From Chloroflexota bacterium (GTDB lineage Bacteria; Chloroflexota; DTOL01; JACQYG01), in the NCBI GenBank assembly GCA_016208345.1, contig JACQYG010000028.1, forward strand, positions 1 to 9,678: a stretch of DNA of 9,678 nucleotides, given 5' to 3'. Below the pieces are notes generated by a model that saw only the letters and a program-made list of their open reading frames with translations, did not search any database and was not told the origin of the DNA. A program made the translations under genes and the position numbers. Below, piece after piece: positions 6,106 through 9,678 of this stretch; the first letter of the stretch is position 1; each line of letters begins with the position of its first letter.

Positions 6106-7532
6106 ATGATGGTGGCAGTGCGACTGACCTTTTACGATGGCGTGGGGACCATCGGTGGCAACAAGATACTTCTAGAGGACCTGGAACAGGCCACCAACGT
6201 GTTCCTGGATTTTGGCACCTCCTTCGGCAAACGAGGGCTGTATTTCGAGGAATACCTGAAACCGCGTTCCGTGGCCGGGCTTCTGGACCTCCTGGAGATG
6301 GAACTTCTGCCGCCTTTGAGGGGCATCTATCGGGAGGATCTGGTAGTCACTCCCCAGGTCTGGGACCGGGTGGCGGCATCACCCTTGGGCCGTGAGCTGT
6401 CCCTGAACGGCGTTTTGCTCTCCCACGCTCACGTGGACCACAGTGGCTATATTTCATTCCTCCGCCCGGACATCCCGATTTTCGCCTCTACCATGACCGC
6501 CCTGATAGCCAGGGCGATGCAGGACTCCAGCCCGGCGGATTTCGAGCGAGAGGTGGCCTATTTGAGCCAGCGCGAGCTGACCGGGGATCTCCTGCGCTCC
6601 GGCCGCTCCGCCCGACAGCGTCCATTCGTCTGGCTGGACGCCGCATCCATCCCGCCAGAGCTAATGGCTTTCTGGCATAAAAACCCCGCCAAGACCAAGA
6701 GCTGGGACCCGTGCACACCGGCGACCTGCGCCTCCATGGCACGCAAGGCGAACTCACCCGGCAGTTCGCCGAAGAGGCCCGAGCCCTTGAACCCAAGCTC
6801 CTGCTCTGCGAGGGTACCCGGGCGCGCAGAGAGGAGCGCATCACCGAGGAGATGGTGCTGGCTGAGGCTTTGGCTGTAGCTGCTCAGGCCCCAGGGCTTC
6901 TCATCGGGGACTTCGGCCCGCGCAATGTGGAGAGGCTGCTGACATTCCTGGAGGTGGCCCGGGCCACCAAACGCCGGCTGGCGGTGACCCTCAAGGATGC
7001 CTATCTGCTGGAGGCCATGCATCTGGCCAACCCCACGGTTCCTACAGTGAACGACACCGAGGACATGTTCATTTACAACGAGCGGAAGGGCACCGTGGCC
7101 GGCTGGGAAGAAGAGTTGCGCCAGAGATGTGCCAACAAGGTCCTGACCGCATCCCAGGTCCACGAAGACCCCCGTGGATTCCTTCTGTGCTTGAGCTTTT
7201 TTGACATCAATGAGCTCATCGACATCGATCCGTCAGAAGGGGTTTACATCTACTCCTCCTCCGAGGCCTACGACGAAGAACAGGAGATCGACATGAAACG
7301 ACTTAAGTGTTGGCTAGAGCATTTCCACCTGCGCTTCGTCGGAGAGGAGCATGGAAACCTTCACGCCTCCGGCCATGCCAGCGGGCCGGAGCTCTTGGAG
7401 CTCGCCAGGATCATCGAGCCCGAGATGCTGGTGCCGATACATACCGAACGGCCTGATTACTTCGCCTCTGGCCTGGAGGGCACGGGCATCCGGGTGAGGG
7501 TGGTGGCCCTGGGCGAGTCCTTGGCGTTGTAG
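6106..7532 (+). pseudogene. RNase J-like metallo-beta-lactamase/beta-CASP nuclease gene with internal deletion and frameshift
   Basis: GGAGG (6100-6104) precedes ATG codons at 6106 and 6109; 6109 has the better spacing. The first frame runs to about 6700: G-V-G-T-I-G-G-N-K-I-L-L-E near residue 9, then H-A-H-V-D-H-S-G (107-114), the metal-binding motif II. It then meets nonsense, and the correct continuation from 6711 lies in another frame: H-T-G-D-L-R-L-H-G (motif IV Asp at 6723-6725), D-F-G-P-R-N-V-E-R-L, Y-I-Y-S-S-S-E-A, and H-A-S-G-H-A-S-G (7362-7385), the RNase J-type beta-CASP motif. The segment that family members carry between F-W-H and T-G-D-L-R-L-H-G, including the D-H-S-I-P-G motif III histidine, is missing. 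From memory of the family this is roughly 40-50 residues. The encoded protein would therefore be inactive even if the frame were restored, unless the gap is an assembly artefact. RNase J proteins act in RNA turnover and maturation. Confidence 0.85.
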
Positions 7533-7537
7533 GGGTA

Positions 7538-7555
7538 TTCTTTACTGGTAAAGAA
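7538..7555. repeat. Intergenic palindrome copy 4, closest to consensus
   Basis: TTCTTTACTGGTAAAGAA has 8-bp perfect arms around a TG centre. It begins six bases after the RNase J-like stop and ends 32 bases before the next start codon. No promoter boxes of good quality were found around it. Confidence 0.75.
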
Positions 7556-7587
7556 GCGGGATTTCTTTCGGGACGGGGCCGGGCAAG

Positions 7588-8418
7588 ATGTGGGTCCTGG
7601 AAATACTGGCCGGGGTGCTGGTGATGTCAGGCTCGGCCGCCTGGGGCGTCTCCACCAGGCTTTTCTACTCCCATGCCCTTTTTCCGCTGGGCTTTTGGCT
7701 CGTATCCGATGGCCTGGAATACCGGCTCTCGGGCCTTTCTCTCCTGCGCCGCTGGCCCTTGTGGGTCGAAATGCTCCCTCTTGGAGCCTTCTTGGGATTG
7801 GTGCTGGATTTCCAGATGGTTACCGTCAGCGGCATCCTGGAGTATGTCTCGGTGGGGGGCATAGCGGCCGCGATATCGCTATACCTGGGCTGGGGCCTTT
7901 GCCTGCCGGCCATCTACAGCTCGTACCGGGTCTTTGTGCTGCTGCTGGGTCGTTCTCGGGCCCTGGGGATGAGGATCCTGACCGTGGAGGCGCAACGCCG
8001 CACCTTCCCCCTACTGGGCGCGGCGGGGGCCTTCTTCGTAGCAGCGTCGCTTTTTGTGAAGATGTACGTGGGGATCTGGGGACAAGGGGTCATCGCCGGT
8101 TTCTCCGGCCTCTGGCTGTTCCTGGAATACGTAGAGCACACTCGGGGCCGCCGGGGCTTGTTGAAGGCCTTCCTCCAAGGCGACTGGCTACCGGTATTTG
8201 CCATGTTGATCCCGGCGAGTGTCCTGGCCGTTCTCTGGGAGAACCTCAACCTGGCCATGGATGCCTGGACATACCGCAACCTTTTCTGGCTTGAGCCTAA
8301 GCTTCTTGGGGTACCGCTGGTGGCCTATTTCGGGTACGCCTTCTGGTTCATCCTTTTCCTGTCTTTTTATGAGGCGATCCGCTGGCGAGGTCGCGGCACC
8401 TGGCAGGAGAGTCCATGA
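7588..8418 (+). CDS. Multi-pass membrane protein of unknown function
   Basis: The product has 276 residues with about eight likely membrane helices and basic loops (R-G-R-R-G near 185). The C-terminal part, with W-E-N-L-N (218-222), W-T-Y (228-230), L-G-V-P-L-V-A-Y-F-G-Y (242-252) and F-Y-E (263-265), recalls a set of uncharacterised bacterial membrane proteins whose last third carries a W-E-x-x-N...W-x-Y...P-L-x-G-Y-x-G-Y pattern; this is from memory and is not a firm family assignment. The ATG at 7588 has only a weak G-rich upstream region. Its TGA overlaps the ATG of a possible 22-codon ORF. No enzymatic motif is evident. Confidence 0.75.
   Translation: MWVLEILAGVLVMSGSAAWGVSTRLFYSHALFPLGFWLVSDGLEYRLSGLSLLRRWPLWVEMLPLGAFLGLVLDFQMVTVSGILEYVSVGGIAAAISLYLGWGLCLPAIYSSYRVFVLLLGRSRALGMRILTVEAQRRTFPLLGAAGAFFVAASLFVKMYVGIWGQGVIAGFSGLWLFLEYVEHTRGRRGLLKAFLQGDWLPVFAMLIPASVLAVLWENLNLAMDAWTYRNLFWLEPKLLGVPLVAYFGYAFWFILFLSFYEAIRWRGRGTWQESP
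8405..8409 (+). promoter_or_regulatory. Ribosome binding site for the 22-codon ORF
   Basis: AGGAG, five bases before ATG at 8415, lies inside the end of the membrane-protein gene. It is one of the better ribosome binding sites in the window, which favours real translation from 8415. Confidence 0.45.
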
Positions 8419-8483
8419 TCAAGGTAGGTTTCCACTGGTGGAGATCCGGCAGCCGTTCTAAAGATTGCTGTGGGTGGAAATGA
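8415..8483 (+). CDS. Possible 22-residue small protein or truncated gene start
   Basis: The ATG overlaps the upstream TGA as ATGA, and AGGAG is placed five bases ahead, so translational coupling to the membrane protein is likely. The peptide begins M-I-K-V-G-F-H-W-W-R-S-G and ends K-D-C-C-G-W-K. It is rich in Trp and basic residues, has two adjacent Cys and no membrane segment. It may be a genuine microprotein, or the first codons of a gene whose remainder was lost when the following AT-richer, repeat-bearing stretch arose. No homologue is recognised. Confidence 0.35.
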   Translation: MIKVGFHWWRSGSRSKDCCGWK

Positions 8484-8487
8484 TCTA

Positions 8488-8507
8488 GCGATGAGGCCAA
8501 ACATCGC
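8488..8507. repeat. Short inverted repeat, possible weak terminator stem
   Basis: GCGATG (8488-8493) and CATCGC (8502-8507) enclose eight bases, and a short TTTT follows at 8513-8516 after GCTGC. The stem is short and the T-run poor, so it is at best a weak terminator after the membrane-protein gene. Confidence 0.3.
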
Positions 8508-8561
8508 GCTGCTTTTGAGATCTTGACTGACGACCGAGCTCACGGCGTTGAGATCCGCGTT

Positions 8562-8599
8562 TAGTTGAACCTTATAAACCAAATTTGAAGGTTCAACTA
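8562..8599. promoter_or_regulatory. Perfect 12-bp inverted repeat, candidate operator
   Basis: TAGTTGAACCTT (8562-8573) and AAGGTTCAACTA (8588-8599) are exact reverse complements separated by 14 AT-rich bases. The right arm covers part of the -35 element of the promoter for the M48 gene. No T-tract follows, so regulator binding or a transposon-end remnant is more likely than termination. Confidence 0.55.
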
Positions 8600-8613
8600 T
8601 AGCACCCTGTAAT
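8585..8613 (+). promoter_or_regulatory. Promoter for the M48 protease gene
   Basis: TTGAAG (8585-8590) and TGTAAT (8608-8613) are 17 bases apart, matching 4/6 and 5/6 of the consensus. Transcription would start near 8620, giving a leader of about 39 bases. Confidence 0.5.
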
Positions 8614-8631
8614 GGCGCGGAAACGCACGGC

Positions 8632-8649
8632 GCGCGTTTAATCACGCGC
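8632..8649 (+). repeat. Leader hairpin before the M48 gene
   Basis: GCGCGT (8632-8637) pairs with ACGCGC (8644-8649) around TTAATC, ending nine bases before the ATG. No Shine-Dalgarno sequence is visible there, so the hairpin may influence translation initiation. Confidence 0.35.
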
Positions 8650-8658
8650 AAAAATATT

Positions 8659-9678
8659 ATGAGTAGCATTGACCCGGAACGCCAGAAACGGGCCGTGGCC
8701 TACGCCCGGGCCCAGCACCTTCTCCTGGCCGCGAATCTGACGGTCTTGGGCACTTATGTCCTGGCCTGGCTGCTCACCGGCCTGTCCCGTAACCTGGGCA
8801 CGATCCTGGCGACCCTTACCCCTTTCCGGCCAGTTCTAGTAGCCCTCTACTTGACTCTCTTCGCTCTGGGCTACGCCGTGATCACGTTTCCTTTGGACTT
8901 TCTGGCCCATCGCCTCTCCCGGCGCTATGACCTCTCCGTTCAGACCTTCTGGGCCTGGCTGGCCGACCCCATCGCCTCTCCCGGCGCTATGACCTCTCCG
9001 TTCAGACCTTCTGGGCCTGGCTGGCCGACCTGGGCAAAGCTGGTCTCCTTAACCTGATCCTGGGCCTGGTGGTGGGGGAGGTGTTCTATGCCCTCCTGGC
9101 CATGGCTCCAACCACATGGTGGCTCTGGGCTGGAGCCTTCCTCGTTTTCTTCACCGTTGTGCTGGCTAACCTATACCCGGTGGTCATCGTGCCCATCTTC
9201 TTCAAGATGACACCCGTGGCCGATGCGGAGTTGGTCAGGCGACTTACTCGCATGGTTCAGCAGGCCGGCACCCAGGTGCGAGGCGTCTTCACGTTGGACT
9301 TCTCCCGCAAGACCACCGCTGCCAACGCTTCCCTCATGGGCTGGGGCAACACCCAACGCATCGTCTTGAGCGACACTTTGTTGGCGCACGACACACAGGA
9401 CGAGGTGGAAGTGATCCTGGCTCACGAACTGGCCCACCACGTGCATGGGGACATATGGAAGAGCGTGCTGGTGAGTGGCCCGCTTCTGTGGGGTGGCTTG
9501 TGGGTCGCCGCCCGATTCCTGGCCTGGGCGGTGGCGCGCTGGGACTTCAGCGGCCTGGACGACATCGCCGCCTTCCCGCTCCTGGCCACGTCTTTGGGAG
9601 GCTTCGCTCTGGCGACGATGCCTCTGGCAAACGCCTACTCTCGCTGGCGAGAGAAGCTGGCCGACGAGTATGCCCTGC
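8659..9678 (+). pseudogene. Ste24/CAAX-protease-type M48 metalloendopeptidase gene, frameshifted by a 62-bp duplication, 3' end outside the window
   Basis: The N-terminal frame encodes membrane helices and the family segment R-L-S-R-R-Y-D-L-S-V-Q-T-F-W-A-W-L-A-D. It then runs into a second copy of the same 62 bases in the wrong frame and stops at 9055-9057. Past the duplication the correct frame continues as L-G-K-A-G-L-L-N-L-I to the window end. It includes the zinc motif H-E-L-A-H (9423-9437), the third ligand Glu in E-K-L-A-D (from 9651), and the preceding N-T-Q-R-I-V-L-S-D-T-L-L. Removing one repeat unit restores a single frame. Ste24-type M48 enzymes are membrane zinc proteases, here probably for membrane protein quality control or peptide processing. 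The start ATG at 8659 has no clear ribosome binding site. The lesion is recent or artefactual, because the two copies are identical. Confidence 0.88.
8906..9030 (+). repeat. Perfect 62-bp tandem duplication
   Basis: Bases 8906-8968 and 8968-9030 match without a mismatch at a period of 62. The period is not a multiple of three, so it shifts the M48 reading frame. Confidence 0.95.

Noticed and set aside
5892..6107. 71-codon minus-strand ORF in the divergent control region
   Set aside because: It covers promoters and hairpins, has low-complexity composition and no family resemblance.
8367..8669. 100-codon minus-strand ORF across the intergenic island
   Set aside because: It overlaps the membrane-protein end and the M48 start, has no ribosome binding site or recognisable motif, and runs through the inverted repeats.
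1..9678. CRISPR array, tRNA or rRNA
   Set aside because: No regularly spaced repeats, cloverleaf arms or conserved rRNA stretches were seen.

Overview
The window is GC-rich bacterial DNA, probably from a member of the Chloroflexota (Anaerolineae-like). The grounds are indirect: a lipoprotein with a long Pro/Thr tether, an RNase J-like protein with an unusual 'GVGTIGGNKILLE' start, and divergent complex I-like membrane proteins. No rRNA or marker gene is present, so the placement is an inference.

Layout, left to right. (1) 1-899: 3' part of a TldE/PmbA-type gene. (2) 913-2247: a sigma70-like promoter, then an RNase III gene whose protein continues in frame into a nucleotidyltransferase-like domain. 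(3) 2278-4015: two overlapping membrane-protein genes resembling complex I/Mrp/Hyf antiporter-type subunits; the second is broken by a frameshift at a G7 tract and seems to lack internal sequence. (4) 4051-5845, minus strand: dinB (DNA polymerase IV), then a Pro/Thr-rich lipoprotein. (5) 5846-6105: a divergent control region with promoters, a palindrome, and a 15-bp direct repeat flanking two tiny-loop hairpins. (6) 6106-7532: an RNase J-like metallo-beta-lactamase gene with an internal deletion plus frameshift that removes a conserved metal-ligand motif. (7) 7588-8418: a multi-pass membrane protein, followed by a possible 22-codon ORF with a good ribosome binding site. (8) 8419-8658: an intergenic stretch with a perfect 12-bp inverted repeat over a promoter. 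(9) 8659-end: an Ste24-type M48 metalloprotease gene frameshifted by a perfect 62-bp tandem duplication.

Two patterns go beyond the gene list. First, an 18-bp palindrome close to TTCTTTACTGGTAAAGAA occurs four times in 9.7 kb, each time at or between gene ends, and looks like a dispersed operator or an iterated intergenic element. Second, three of the eight long genes carry frame-disrupting lesions, each of a different type. That suggests either real gene decay or assembly error. Two RNA-processing enzymes (RNase III fusion, RNase J-like) and a repair polymerase share the window, but the sequence does not show that they form one pathway.
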